9,959 bases of DNA from a bacterium (GTDB lineage: Bacteria > Bacillota_A > Clostridia > Lachnospirales > Lachnospiraceae), in assembly GCA_004562915.1 (NCBI GenBank), contig SFQZ01000121.1, positions 1 to 9,959 of the forward strand. The letters are read 5' to 3'. Each line of letters starts with the position of its first letter. The first letter of the stretch is position 1. The position numbers and the translations under genes are program-made. The notes below the pieces were generated by a model. The model searched no databases, was not told the DNA's origin, and was given only the letters and a program-made list of their open reading frames with translations. Shown piece by piece: positions 1 to 6,520 of the stretch.

Positions 1-106
1 GTGCATGAACTGTTCCTGGTCTTAATGAAAGCTGTACATTATCCAACGCTTTTACACCAGGGAAAGATTTGCAAACACCCTTAAGCTCCAGTTTATATTC
101 AGCCAT
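1..106 (-). CDS. mglA: Sugar ABC transporter ATP-binding protein, N-terminal fragment (MglA-like)
   Basis: The gene runs off the left edge; only the first 35 codons are present. The product begins MAEYKLELKGVCKSFPGVKA, followed by LDNVQLSLRPGTVHA. This is the typical opening of the duplicated-ATPase subunit of the galactose/ribose importer family (MglA/RbsA), just before the Walker A loop. The protein would sit at the inner face of the membrane and drive uptake of the sugar delivered by the binding protein. A strong Shine-Dalgarno (AAAGGAGGAG on the minus strand, 111-120) lies 4 bases before the ATG and fixes the start. It follows the mglB remnant on the same strand after a 262-base gap, the usual mglB-mglA order. 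The specific sugar is inferred from mglB; the ATPase alone could equally serve ribose or xylose. Confidence 0.85.
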   Translation of the reverse strand, partial: MAEYKLELKGVCKSFPGVKALDNVQLSLRPGTVHA

Positions 107-122
107 TTTGCTCCTCCTTTAT

Positions 123-186
123 AAATTCAGGTCTATTACCTGTTTTATTTTATGTTGATACAGATCAAAAATCTGTGTAATGTCAA
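123..186 (-). promoter_or_regulatory. mglA leader: two small hairpins and a possible internal promoter
   Basis: Reading toward mglA there is a TTGACA (181-186). Eighteen bases further on is a weak -10, TGTATC (157-162). Two short perfect hairpins occur here, ACAGAT/ATCTGT (160-176) and CAGGT/ACCTG (128-142). They may allow separate control of mglA or simply punctuate the operon message. The -10 is poor, so promoter activity is uncertain. The rest of the 107-368 gap is AT-rich with nothing else recognised. Confidence 0.3.
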
Positions 187-301
187 TATTCAGAATTCCT
201 TACCCATTATTACTTCCGCTGTTTCAAATACATGACATTTTCATAATTCTTTTCGTTATCAAATCAATTAAGATCGTCTTGTGTCAGTCTTTTCAAGACA
301 A

Positions 302-328
302 GTGCGGGTGCCATTCAAACACCCGCAC
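302..328 (-). promoter_or_regulatory. Intercistronic hairpin after mglB
   Basis: A perfect 9-bp GC-rich stem, GTGCGGGTG / CACCCGCAC, with a 9-base loop lies 41 bases downstream of the mglB stop. On the minus strand, the direction of the genes, it is not followed by a T run; the six-T run (332-337) lies on the other side. It is therefore a poor terminator for mglB. It fits better as a 3' stabilising or processing hairpin of the kind found between a binding-protein gene and its ABC genes, which raises binding-protein levels relative to the transporter. A smaller hairpin, GTCTT/AAGAC, follows it. The role is inferred from position only. Confidence 0.55.
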
Positions 329-368
329 CGCTTTTTTCATTTTACTTTTTCAATGTAGCAATGATTGA

Positions 369-1340
369 TTATTTAACCATGTCAAGGATTTCCTGGGCAT
401 TGTCTTTTGTAACTTTCACGTAGTCACAACCAATGTAGTGCTCGTTTCCAGCACCTGATAAGTAGTTGATAGCTGCGTCTGCTGCACTGTGGGACTGTGA
501 GAAGTGATCGTTAAATACAGTACCTGTCATTGTTCCTGCAAGAACATCTTCAAGTGCTTCTGATAAAGCATCAACACCTACTAAGTAGATATCTTCACCT
601 ACAGTACGTCCTGCAGATTCGATTGCCTGTAAAGCACCAAGTGCCATTGCATCGTTGTTACAGAATACAACTTCGATATCATTACCATTCTGGCTTAAGG
701 AGTTAGCTACTAACTGCTGTGCTGTAGCCTGATCCCACATACCAACCTGATCGTCTAAGCAGTTTACTTCTAATCCGGCATCTTCAAGAGCTTTGATGGA
801 GTACTCTGTACGATACTGGGCATCAACGTTCTCCGGGTCACCTTCGATCATGATGTAGTCGATCTTGCCGTTTCCGTTCATATCAACTGTGTCAAGACCA
901 AGATCAGCGATCATTTCGCCCTGGTATGTACCGGACTGACGAGCGTCACATCCAACGTATGTTACATCCCAGTTGTTATCTGCCCATCTCTGCTCCTCAG
1001 AAGCATCTGGCTCACGGTTGATGTATACAAGAGGGATACCAGCTTCAACAACCATGTCTGTGATTGTCTCTGCGGATGAAGAGTTAACTGGGTTGATGAT
1101 CAAAACGTCAACACCCTGTGTGATGAAGTTCTGGATCTGGTTTGTCTGTGTAGCCTGGTCGTTAGCACCATCTACGATTGTGATATTGTCTTTTGAGAAT
1201 CCCTGTTCTACTAAGTAGTTCTCAAGTTCTCCACGGAATAATGTCATGAAGTTATCAGCGAACTGATAAATACATACACCAACTTTTTTATCAGCTAAGT
1301 CTCCGTTTGCTGCATCTGCTGTTGCGTCTGCTGCATTCTT
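369..1340 (-). pseudogene. mglB: Galactose/glucose-binding lipoprotein MglB, 5' end missing
   Basis: This is the substrate-binding protein of the Mgl importer (periplasmic-binding fold, sugar-type), which captures galactose/glucose outside the membrane. 323 codons are open, starting KNAADATADAANGDLADKKV (counted from K1). Galactose-site residues known from E. coli MglB are present: D29 and F31 (DNFM), N108 (NREP), D173 and R177, W202, NND at 228-230, D257 and N277. The position matching E. coli His152 is Asn171. A calcium loop like that of MglB is at 153-161 (DMNGNGKID). The signal peptide, lipobox and start codon are absent: in this frame a TGA (1341-1343) precedes the linker, and the first ATG (1245-1247) lies inside the first strand-helix unit of the fold. 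The upstream DNA is a different gene (see junction). As drawn, no exported binding protein can be made. The domain assignment is firm; whether the break is real is not. Confidence 0.88.
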
Positions 1341-2004
1341 TCAACTCATCACCAAAATCATAGTTTTTTCCCTGATAGAGCGATTTGTACTTAATATCAT
1401 GCTCTAAACTTGCCCAAAGATCCATTGCCTGTGTGCGGATCTGAAGTTCCACCGGAACCATCTGCTTCTTATTCATAAAGTAGACCGGCACGCGGATGAG
1501 CATATGCAGGCTGCGATAGCCGTTTTGCTTCGGTTCCGCAATGTAATCCTTCACTTTCATGATCACAATATCATCCTGCGCCAAAATACGGTCACGGATC
1601 AGGTAGACATCCTTAATGTATGGACACACAACCCTGATTCCTGCAATATCATAAATGTTATTGCATGCCGCATTTAACGTTAATGCCATATCTTTTTTCT
1701 GAAGTTTTCCGAGGATACTCTGTGCCGACTTCAATCTGGTATCAATGTGATGGATCGGACACCTTAACTTCCTGTATTTAAACTCATCCTTGATGATCTC
1801 AAGGCGTGCTGTCGTCGCGCTCATTGCCGCATTATACATGCGGAGTACTGGGTCAATGCTCCTTGAAAACTCCTCGGTCATGTCCGCGATGCGTTCCATA
1901 TCATTCTCATACGGCATCGCAACCGGAACTAATTCGTTAATCTCAATTACAGACTGCGCTTCATAATAGTAAGTGTCTGTGACTTCCTGCTCTTCTCTCT
2001 GCAT
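1291..2004 (-). pseudogene. Small alarmone synthetase ((p)ppGpp synthetase, RelA/SpoT domain), 3' end replaced
   Basis: This is a single-domain GTP pyrophosphokinase of the small alarmone synthetase type (RelQ/RelP, YjbM/YwaC-like). It transfers pyrophosphate from ATP to GDP/GTP to make the stringent-response signal in the cytoplasm. Synthetase motifs appear in order: DIAGIRVVC (119-127), EPKQNGYRSLH (157-167) and VELQIRT..MDLWASLEHDIKYK (185-207), which holds the catalytic Glu and the nucleotide-binding Arg/His/Lys residues. There is no HD hydrolase, TGS or ACT domain. The native part ends near C224; the last 13 residues (SRRNSRCSKRRLS) are out-of-frame translation of the mglB linker. Family members usually continue 10-40 residues in a C-terminal helix, so the protein is truncated. 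The start (ATG 2002-2004) has a modest GAGGG site 8 bases upstream. Activity of the chimera cannot be judged. Confidence 0.85.
1333..1341. other. Junction between alarmone synthetase gene and mglB
   Basis: On the minus strand the synthetase reads ...DELKEC and then departs from its family after the TGC codon (1333-1335). The MglB linker frame opens at AAG (1338-1340), in a different frame. The bases AAGAATGC belong plausibly to both parents: K-E-C in one, K-N-A in the other. No intergenic DNA, promoter, ribosome site or lipoprotein signal lies between. This is the mark of a join at a short shared sequence, by deletion in the cell or by misassembly. Confidence 0.8.
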
Positions 2005-2128
2005 GTTCTATCCCTCAATCCCATGTGCCCTTCTTCCTTCGCGCTGTATCGCTCTGCACATGTTCTGATATTACTATAACAGATAAAAGTAAACTGCACG
2101 TGAATCTGCTCTTAAATTTTTCTAAAAA

Positions 2129-3337
2129 TTATAATGTAATACCGCAGCCTTTTAACAATTCTCTTGCAGTGTCTAAGGAATCCACGCCATGAAGGTTTTT
2201 GATCGGTGCAAATTCTCTTTCACGCACAACTTCATATGGAATGCAGTCATCCATCATATGTACCATATCCAGCACTAAAGTTTCAAACTTGTATCCGTTT
2301 GGTTGCTCCGGTTTCACCATATTTCCTTCCAGATCAATATGAGGAATTTTCTTCTCCACCACATGGATCGGCATACGTGCGTCTGCGATCTGCTCTAATT
2401 TTTTTTCAGAGAAAAGATAGTTTAAGATCACGCCAAAGCCGTAAAGCAGATCTCCATTCTCTTTTCTTGCAGTTGCCATCTCCTGCGTCATCTCATAATA
2501 CTCTGCGATAGATGGTTTTCCATCCTCAGTACAAAGCACGCCAACTTTTTCATCCGGTGCCGCCTTGCGCACTACCTTCGCTCCACTCTCGCAGCCAGAA
2601 ACGATTGTTGCGCCGATAAATAGCGGATCCGCAATTCTCTGTAAGCAGTTGTCCACTGCAAACACATTGATCCATTCAAGTCCTCGTGCGTGGATGTCAT
2701 CTAATAATCCTGCGCTCACCATGGAACCAAACCATCCACCGTTTCCGTTTGGAGACATTGCCACCTCGGTATCAGATTCCATATAGACACGTCCCTCGTG
2801 GTCACATGCCGGAACCATCTCCTGAATGAAAAATTTTACATAGTCTTTTGGATAGCCAAAATAATGATGCTCCTCAAAAAAAGTAACGGTATCTTTATGA
2901 TTAATATTGCTTGTCATAATGTACATTGGAACGTAAGCACCGGCTTCATCCGTCACATCCATCAGATTACGGAAAAGCTGCTCGAATAAATAAAGTTCCC
3001 GATTCACACCGATATTTAATGTTCCCTTCGGTCTGTCCAACCCCAGTCTTGTTCCCTGTCCGCCAGCTAAAAGCACTGCTCCTACTTTTCCTGCCCGGAT
3101 TGCATCCAGTCCTGCTGCTTTAAACTCGTCTCTGCGCGCCTCGATCTCCGGCACTTCCACTGCTTCTAACGGTGCGAACACACCGCGCTCATTCACAGTC
3201 TCTTTTCTCTGGATATGTTCTAAAATCGACCAGTCGATCTGTTCTAAACGCTCTTTGAGCGCTGCATTCTGTTCCGGCGTATTGCGCTCCATGCTCGCTC
3301 TGATGTACACCTGTTTCTCATCTTCCCAAATTTTCAT
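2129..3337 (-). CDS. UDP-sugar pyrophosphorylase, UDPGP type 1 (UAP1-like)
   Basis: A 402-residue cytoplasmic nucleotidyltransferase that joins UTP and a sugar 1-phosphate to give a UDP-sugar. The nucleotide-binding signature LLAGGQGTRLG followed by PKG lies at 89-105. Further family blocks are MTSNINH (141-147), PNGNGGWFGSM (196-206), AVDN (227-230), VVRK (255-258) and GVLCTEDGKPSIAEY (266-280). The blocks resemble eukaryotic UDP-N-acetylglucosamine pyrophosphorylase more than bacterial GalU or GlmU. Substrate choice between GlcNAc-1-P, GalNAc-1-P and Glc-1-P cannot be read from the sequence. The start is set by AGGAG (3347-3351) 9 bases before ATG. It lies 124 bases upstream of the alarmone synthetase gene with no convincing terminator between them: only a weak AT-only palindrome is seen near 2117-2132. 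Confidence 0.9.
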   Translation of the reverse strand: MKIWEDEKQVYIRASMERNTPEQNAALKERLEQIDWSILEHIQRKETVNERGVFAPLEAVEVPEIEARRDEFKAAGLDAIRAGKVGAVLLAGGQGTRLGLDRPKGTLNIGVNRELYLFEQLFRNLMDVTDEAGAYVPMYIMTSNINHKDTVTFFEEHHYFGYPKDYVKFFIQEMVPACDHEGRVYMESDTEVAMSPNGNGGWFGSMVSAGLLDDIHARGLEWINVFAVDNCLQRIADPLFIGATIVSGCESGAKVVRKAAPDEKVGVLCTEDGKPSIAEYYEMTQEMATARKENGDLLYGFGVILNYLFSEKKLEQIADARMPIHVVEKKIPHIDLEGNMVKPEQPNGYKFETLVLDMVHMMDDCIPYEVVREREFAPIKNLHGVDSLDTARELLKGCGITL

Positions 3338-3345
3338 GAAATCCT

Positions 3346-3365
3346 TCTCCTGTTTTCTCCTGTTT
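3346..3365 (-). repeat. Duplicated ribosome-site motif in the UAP1-like gene leader
   Basis: A 10-bp unit (TCTCCTGTTT on the plus strand) occurs twice in perfect tandem, 3346-3355 and 3356-3365. Each copy carries an AGGAG on the minus strand. Only the copy nearest the ATG is at a normal spacing (9 bases). A third purine-rich stretch, AGGAG at 3371-3375, lies just upstream. It may be slippage or a standby ribosome site. Confidence 0.6.
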
Positions 3366-3443
3366 TATCTCTCCTTTTAGTGTTCGATAAAACCTGTTAT
3401 TTTTGAACAAATTTCCGTCAAATTCATTCATCTTATATGCCGT

Positions 3444-4304
3444 CTATTTTAGCATAATTTCCCTATGTCCGCAAACTTTCGGGGTGATCGCAATGAAAGC
3501 GGACGGCTGGTTTTCGTGGATGAAGTTACGGAGTTCCACAGCCTGGCTTCGCTTCATAACAGAGAGAATAACTGCTTTGTCGTTATGCTGATAAGCACCC
3601 TCGGCATGATATACCGTTGCACTGCGGTTTAACTTCTGGGTGATAAACTCACAGATTGGTTCCGGATCATTGCAGATAATGGTGAAGTATTTGCACATGT
3701 TAATACTCTCGATCACATTGTCGACCACCAGTGATTTTGCCAGAAGTCCGCAGAGGGAAAACAGACCTGTCTGCGCATCAAAGACAAGACAGGATGCAAG
3801 TACAATAAACAGGTCTACCAGAAACAGTGCGCCTCCGATATTCAGTTTCGTGTATTTCTTTAAGATCATGGCGATAATATCCGTACCACCACCGGAAGCT
3901 CCGACATTAAATAAGATGGCTGAACTCGCCGCTGGAAGCACGATCGCATAGATCAGTTCCAGCACCGGCTGTGAGGTGAGTGGCGCAGACATTGGGAACC
4001 ATTTCTCCGCTGCACTTAACCCAACTGACATCAGCACACTGACATAGACAGTCTTGATTCCAAAACTTTTTCCAAGAAAAATAAATCCCAGCACAAGCAG
4101 TGCCATATTGATAATAAATGTGATATTTCCAGGGGTTGTCGGCATAATGGCGCTCAAAACGACCGCAATACCAGTCACTCCACCGAAAGAAAAGTTATTC
4201 GGGAACTTGAATACATACACGCCGACAACCAGAATAAGCGTTGCCACGGTAAGTACAAAATATTCTTCTATTGTGCGTTTTACACGTCCTGCATTTTTAA
4301 ACAT
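3444..4304 (-). CDS. YitT family membrane protein (YitT plus DUF2179)
   Basis: A 286-residue integral membrane protein. The N-terminal two thirds hold about five hydrophobic segments (near 15-33, 38-56, 61-80, 115-133, 157-176). They carry the family glycine motifs SFGGVTGIA (39-47) and GASGGGTDII (135-144). The C-terminal cytoplasmic part (about 200-286, from INMCKYFTIICNDPEPICEF) is the DUF2179 domain. The molecular function of the family is not established; it is common in several copies in Firmicutes. I chose ATG 4302-4304 because AGAGGA lies 7 bases before it. A second in-frame ATG at 4326-4328 would add 8 residues but has no ribosome site. The gene has a long non-coding region upstream and lies about 106 bases before the UAP1-like gene, so the two may be cotranscribed. 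Confidence 0.9.
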   Translation of the reverse strand: MFKNAGRVKRTIEEYFVLTVATLILVVGVYVFKFPNNFSFGGVTGIAVVLSAIMPTTPGNITFIINMALLVLGFIFLGKSFGIKTVYVSVLMSVGLSAAEKWFPMSAPLTSQPVLELIYAIVLPAASSAILFNVGASGGGTDIIAMILKKYTKLNIGGALFLVDLFIVLASCLVFDAQTGLFSLCGLLAKSLVVDNVIESINMCKYFTIICNDPEPICEFITQKLNRSATVYHAEGAYQHNDKAVILSVMKRSQAVELRNFIHENQPSAFIAITPKVCGHREIMLK

Positions 4305-4440
4305 TGTTTTTTCCTCTGTTTGATTCATTTGTTATTTTCTGCAAATCTTTTTTTCCTATTATGTGAATTGCACACATATTCTACTATGCAATCAAAGAAA
4401 AAGATATATTTCCATTTTATAATTCTTTTCGTATTTCTTT

Positions 4441-4459
4441 TTAATTGTATAACAATTAA
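4441..4459. promoter_or_regulatory. Perfect 19-bp palindrome upstream of yitT
   Basis: TTAATTGT-ATA-ACAATTAA, with 8-bp perfect arms, lies in the AT-rich tract about 137 bases before the yitT start and 25 bases from the first DnaA box. The shape fits a dimeric repressor site. The regulator is unknown. In such AT-rich DNA chance palindromes do occur. Confidence 0.4.
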
Positions 4460-4483
4460 TATTATTTATCTATATTCACCGAC

Positions 4484-4545
4484 TTATTCACATTATCCAC
4501 ATAGTTATCCACATATTATCTGATACTTTCCCAGTTTCATCCACA
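4484..4545 (+). promoter_or_regulatory. DnaA-box cluster
   Basis: Three close matches to the DnaA box TTATnCACA stand head to tail on the plus strand: TTATTCACA (4484-4492), TTATCCACA (4493-4501, directly abutting) and TTATCCACA (4505-4513). A one-mismatch site, TCATCCACA (4537-4545), starts 32 bases after the third, close to three helical turns. About 100 bases of nearly GC-free DNA precede them (4380-4480). Together this looks like a site for cooperative DnaA loading: a titration cluster, a DnaA-controlled promoter region, or an origin-like element. No dnaA, dnaN, rpmH, gyrB or parAB is nearby, so a main oriC is not supported. Confidence 0.7.
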
Positions 4546-4554
4546 TATTCTAAT

Positions 4555-4583
4555 TATATGATTCAGTCTGCGAGAATCATATA
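4555..4583. repeat. Inverted repeat with 10-bp arms between the DnaA boxes and pta
   Basis: TATATGATTC / GAATCATATA is a perfect 10-bp pair around a 9-base loop (AGTCTGCGA), 10 bases past the last DnaA-like box. No T run follows on either strand, so it is not a standard terminator. It could be an operator or a cruciform flank of the DnaA-binding region. Confidence 0.5.
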
Positions 4584-4680
4584 TAAATTCAAAATACCAT
4601 TTCACGATTCAAGTGTTTCCAATCACAGAGACAAGATATGCTCTGCGAATCTCGCTCCGATTAGCGGTCGTCGCCATAAC

Positions 4681-4738
4681 AAAAAAAGAACCGACACACG
4701 AAAACATTCTTTCAAACGCTCTTCGCATACGGTTCTTT
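4681..4738 (-). terminator. Rho-independent terminator of pta
   Basis: Reading on the minus strand from 4737, AAGAACCGTATGCGAA pairs with TTCGTGTGTCGGTTCTT, with G-U pairs and one bulge. The stem is about 16 bp and is followed directly by seven T (4687-4681). It starts 29 bases after the pta stop codon, so pta is the last gene of its transcript. Confidence 0.88.
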
Positions 4739-4766
4739 CTTATTATTATGTTCCGATCAATTGCAA

Positions 4767-5750
4767 TTAAGCAAGTGCTGCTGTGATGATTGCCATAGAA
4801 TATACTTCAGAAGCGTTACATCCACGGGACAGATCGTTGATTGGTGCATTTAAGCCAAGTAAGATTGGTCCGTAAGCTTCGAAGTTACCAAGACGCTGTG
4901 CAATCTTGTAACCAATGTTACCAGCATTGATGTCAGGGAATACAAATGTGTTTGCATGTCCTGCAACCTGAGAATCTTTGCATTTTGTACGTGCAACACG
5001 TGGAGAAACTGCTGCATCGAACTGGATTTCTCCTTCGATTGGAAGCTCCGGATATTTTTCTTTTGCTTTTGCTGCTGCGTTGCGCATCTTGTCAACATCC
5101 TCGCCCTTACCGGAACCAAGTGTTGAGTAGCTTAAGAATGCAACCTTGGGATCGATACCGAAAATCTTAGCACACTCTGCTGTCTCACCGGCAATCTCTA
5201 CTAACTCGTCCTCTGTTGGATGAATGTTGATTGCACAGTCAGCCATTGCAAGTACTTCGTTCTCGCCTGTAGCTGCCGGACGTACCATGATGAAGCAGGA
5301 AGATACAATTGTGTTACCTGGTTTTGTTTTGATCAACTGTAATGCTGGACGTACTGTATCTGCTGTAGAGTATGTTGCTCCACCAAGAAGGGAATCAGCA
5401 ACTCCCATTTTTACTAACATGGTACCAAAGTAGTTTGCCTGAGAAAGAATTCCTCTTGCCTGCTCCGGTGTAACACCTTTGCTCTTACGAAGTTCACAGA
5501 ACATCTCAACCATCTCGTCAAATCTGTCGTACTTCATTGGATCGATGATCTCTGCTCCACGGATATTGAAACCGCTCTCTTCTGCTACTTTTGCAATCTC
5601 ATCCGGGTTACCAACTAAAATTGGATGTAAGAAGTTGCTTGCAAGAAGTCTGGAAGCTGCCTCTAAGATACGAGGATCATTTCCTTCTGTAAAAACAATT
5701 TTTTTCGGGTTCTTTTTCAAGATGTCAATTAACTGACCAAATCCAAACAT
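4767..5750 (-). CDS. pta: Phosphate acetyltransferase
   Basis: Converts acetyl-CoA and phosphate to acetyl phosphate and back, in the cytoplasm; this is the first step of ATP-yielding acetate formation. The 327-residue length is normal for the short, single-domain Pta. Family motifs are SSCFIMV (150-156), TLGSGKGEDVDKM (210-222), FDAAVSPRVA (244-253) and the C-terminal HANTFVFPDINAGNIGYKI (265-283) followed by GPILLGL..P.NDLSRGC (294-311). The start is ATG 5748-5750, with a GTGAGG site about 8 bases upstream. An in-frame extension to a GTG (5817-5819) is open, but it lies in the folded leader and lacks a ribosome site. The gene has its own promoter and terminator. No acetate kinase gene is beside it, unlike the pta-ackA pair common in Clostridia. 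Confidence 0.96.
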   Translation of the reverse strand: MFGFGQLIDILKKNPKKIVFTEGNDPRILEAASRLLASNFLHPILVGNPDEIAKVAEESGFNIRGAEIIDPMKYDRFDEMVEMFCELRKSKGVTPEQARGILSQANYFGTMLVKMGVADSLLGGATYSTADTVRPALQLIKTKPGNTIVSSCFIMVRPAATGENEVLAMADCAINIHPTEDELVEIAGETAECAKIFGIDPKVAFLSYSTLGSGKGEDVDKMRNAAAKAKEKYPELPIEGEIQFDAAVSPRVARTKCKDSQVAGHANTFVFPDINAGNIGYKIAQRLGNFEAYGPILLGLNAPINDLSRGCNASEVYSMAIITAALA

Positions 5751-5783
5751 TTTATTTTCCTCACTTTTCTTTTTCTCTAAAAC

Positions 5784-5827
5784 CGTGTCTATGTACCGGA
5801 TAAACACGATTTTCGGCACTTTCGCCG
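5784..5827 (-). promoter_or_regulatory. Structured 5' leader of pta
   Basis: Two hairpins lie in the roughly 80-base leader: CGGC/GCCG (5814-5827) and a longer CGTGTTTAT / ATAGACACG stem (5784-5808). The longer stem contains a G-U pair on the minus strand that would be a C-A mismatch on the plus strand, so it is better formed in the pta RNA. No U run follows, so it is not an attenuator of the usual kind. It may protect the 5' end. Confidence 0.4.
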
Positions 5828-5839
5828 TGACATGCTTAC

Positions 5840-5867
5840 ATTATATAGCAGTTTTTTGGAAATTCAA
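5840..5867 (-). promoter_or_regulatory. pta promoter (sigma-A type)
   Basis: TTGAAT (5867-5862) and a perfect TATAAT (5845-5840), with a 16-base spacer, on the minus strand. The predicted start of transcription near 5833 gives a leader of about 80 bases. Confidence 0.75.
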
Positions 5868-5892
5868 TGTTTGTATTCAAATAAATGCAGTT

Positions 5893-6384
5893 TTATTTTT
5901 CATCCTGAGAAATTGTCTCATGTTCTTCTGTTTCTTTTAATGCTTCCTGAAATTCCGGCGACTGTGCGATCTTGATCGCCTTAAAAATATTCGGCACATG
6001 ATGTTCCCTGTCCGGTTTTGTCGCAAGCATAAAACGGCGGAAAAGGAAAAGCATACAGATACTGATTACGGAAACCAGATCTTCTCCGGCTGTCGTTGTC
6101 TGAACGATCATATGACGCGCGATCACGAAAATCAGGGCTTCAATAATATTGGCAGTATTTGGTTTACATAACATTTTTAGGAATTCCACACCAATGACAA
6201 CGCCGAGCACCGCATCCAGAAATTCCAAAAACGCAACCGTCTCCTCTCTGTGACGCCACAGTTCTCCAATCTGCGGAAAAATTCCGATCACCGCTATCAC
6301 AATTCCAATGACCACAACTGCCGCCATGACCATATCCATCACATCGCATGCATCAACAATTCTTTTTCTCACTTTATCCCACAT
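5893..6384 (-). CDS. Small four-helix membrane protein, PsiE-like
   Basis: A 163-residue protein with about four membrane segments (17-37, 55-72, 80-96, 102-118). A charged cytoplasmic tail rich in Glu and Lys follows from about 121 (ATKPDREHHV...). The stretch EFLKMLCKPNTANIIEALIF then VIARHMIVQ resembles the core of phosphate-starvation-inducible PsiE proteins (an EF..I.. segment, then a helix ending in R.IIV). The match is by eye and weak, and the PsiE function is itself unclear. A strong AAGGAG lies 7-8 bases before the ATG (6382-6384). No clear promoter is seen in the 75 bases between it and the SRP RNA terminator, so it may depend on read-through from that gene. It sits 142 bases before pta. 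Confidence 0.75.
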   Translation of the reverse strand: MWDKVRKRIVDACDVMDMVMAAVVVIGIVIAVIGIFPQIGELWRHREETVAFLEFLDAVLGVVIGVEFLKMLCKPNTANIIEALIFVIARHMIVQTTTAGEDLVSVISICMLFLFRRFMLATKPDREHHVPNIFKAIKIAQSPEFQEALKETEEHETISQDEK

Positions 6385-6460
6385 TCGCTTTTCTCCTTTT
6401 TTGTAGTTTCAGAACGTTTTTGCCAACAGAAAAACATTCTGTCTTATGCATTTTTCTTAT

Positions 6461-6496
6461 AACAAAAGAGTCGTAGTATCACTGCTGCGGCTCTTT
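6461..6496 (-). terminator. Probable terminator of the SRP RNA gene
   Basis: On the minus strand AAAGAG (6496-6491) pairs with CTCTTT (6470-6465). Inside are shorter CG and AG pairings separated by single mismatches, closing a loop. TTTTGTTAT follows. The stem is imperfect and the T run broken, so termination is likely but perhaps leaky. Confidence 0.5.
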
Positions 6497-6520
6497 ACGG
6501 TTTCTGTTCTTAAATTTAAA

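Noticed and set aside
302..337. Rho-independent terminator on the plus strand
   Set aside because: The hairpin plus T run has terminator form on the plus strand, but no plus-strand gene precedes it; in the direction of mglB there is no T run.
1245..1247. ATG at 1247 as a genuine start of a shorter MglB
   Set aside because: It would start inside the first strand-helix unit, drop the conserved D-N-F sugar residues and the signal peptide, and has no ribosome site.
4380..4583. Main chromosomal or plasmid replication origin
   Set aside because: DnaA boxes and AT-rich DNA are present, but no dnaA, dnaN, rep, parAB, rpmH or gyr gene is near and flanking genes are metabolic. It is kept as a DnaA-box cluster only.
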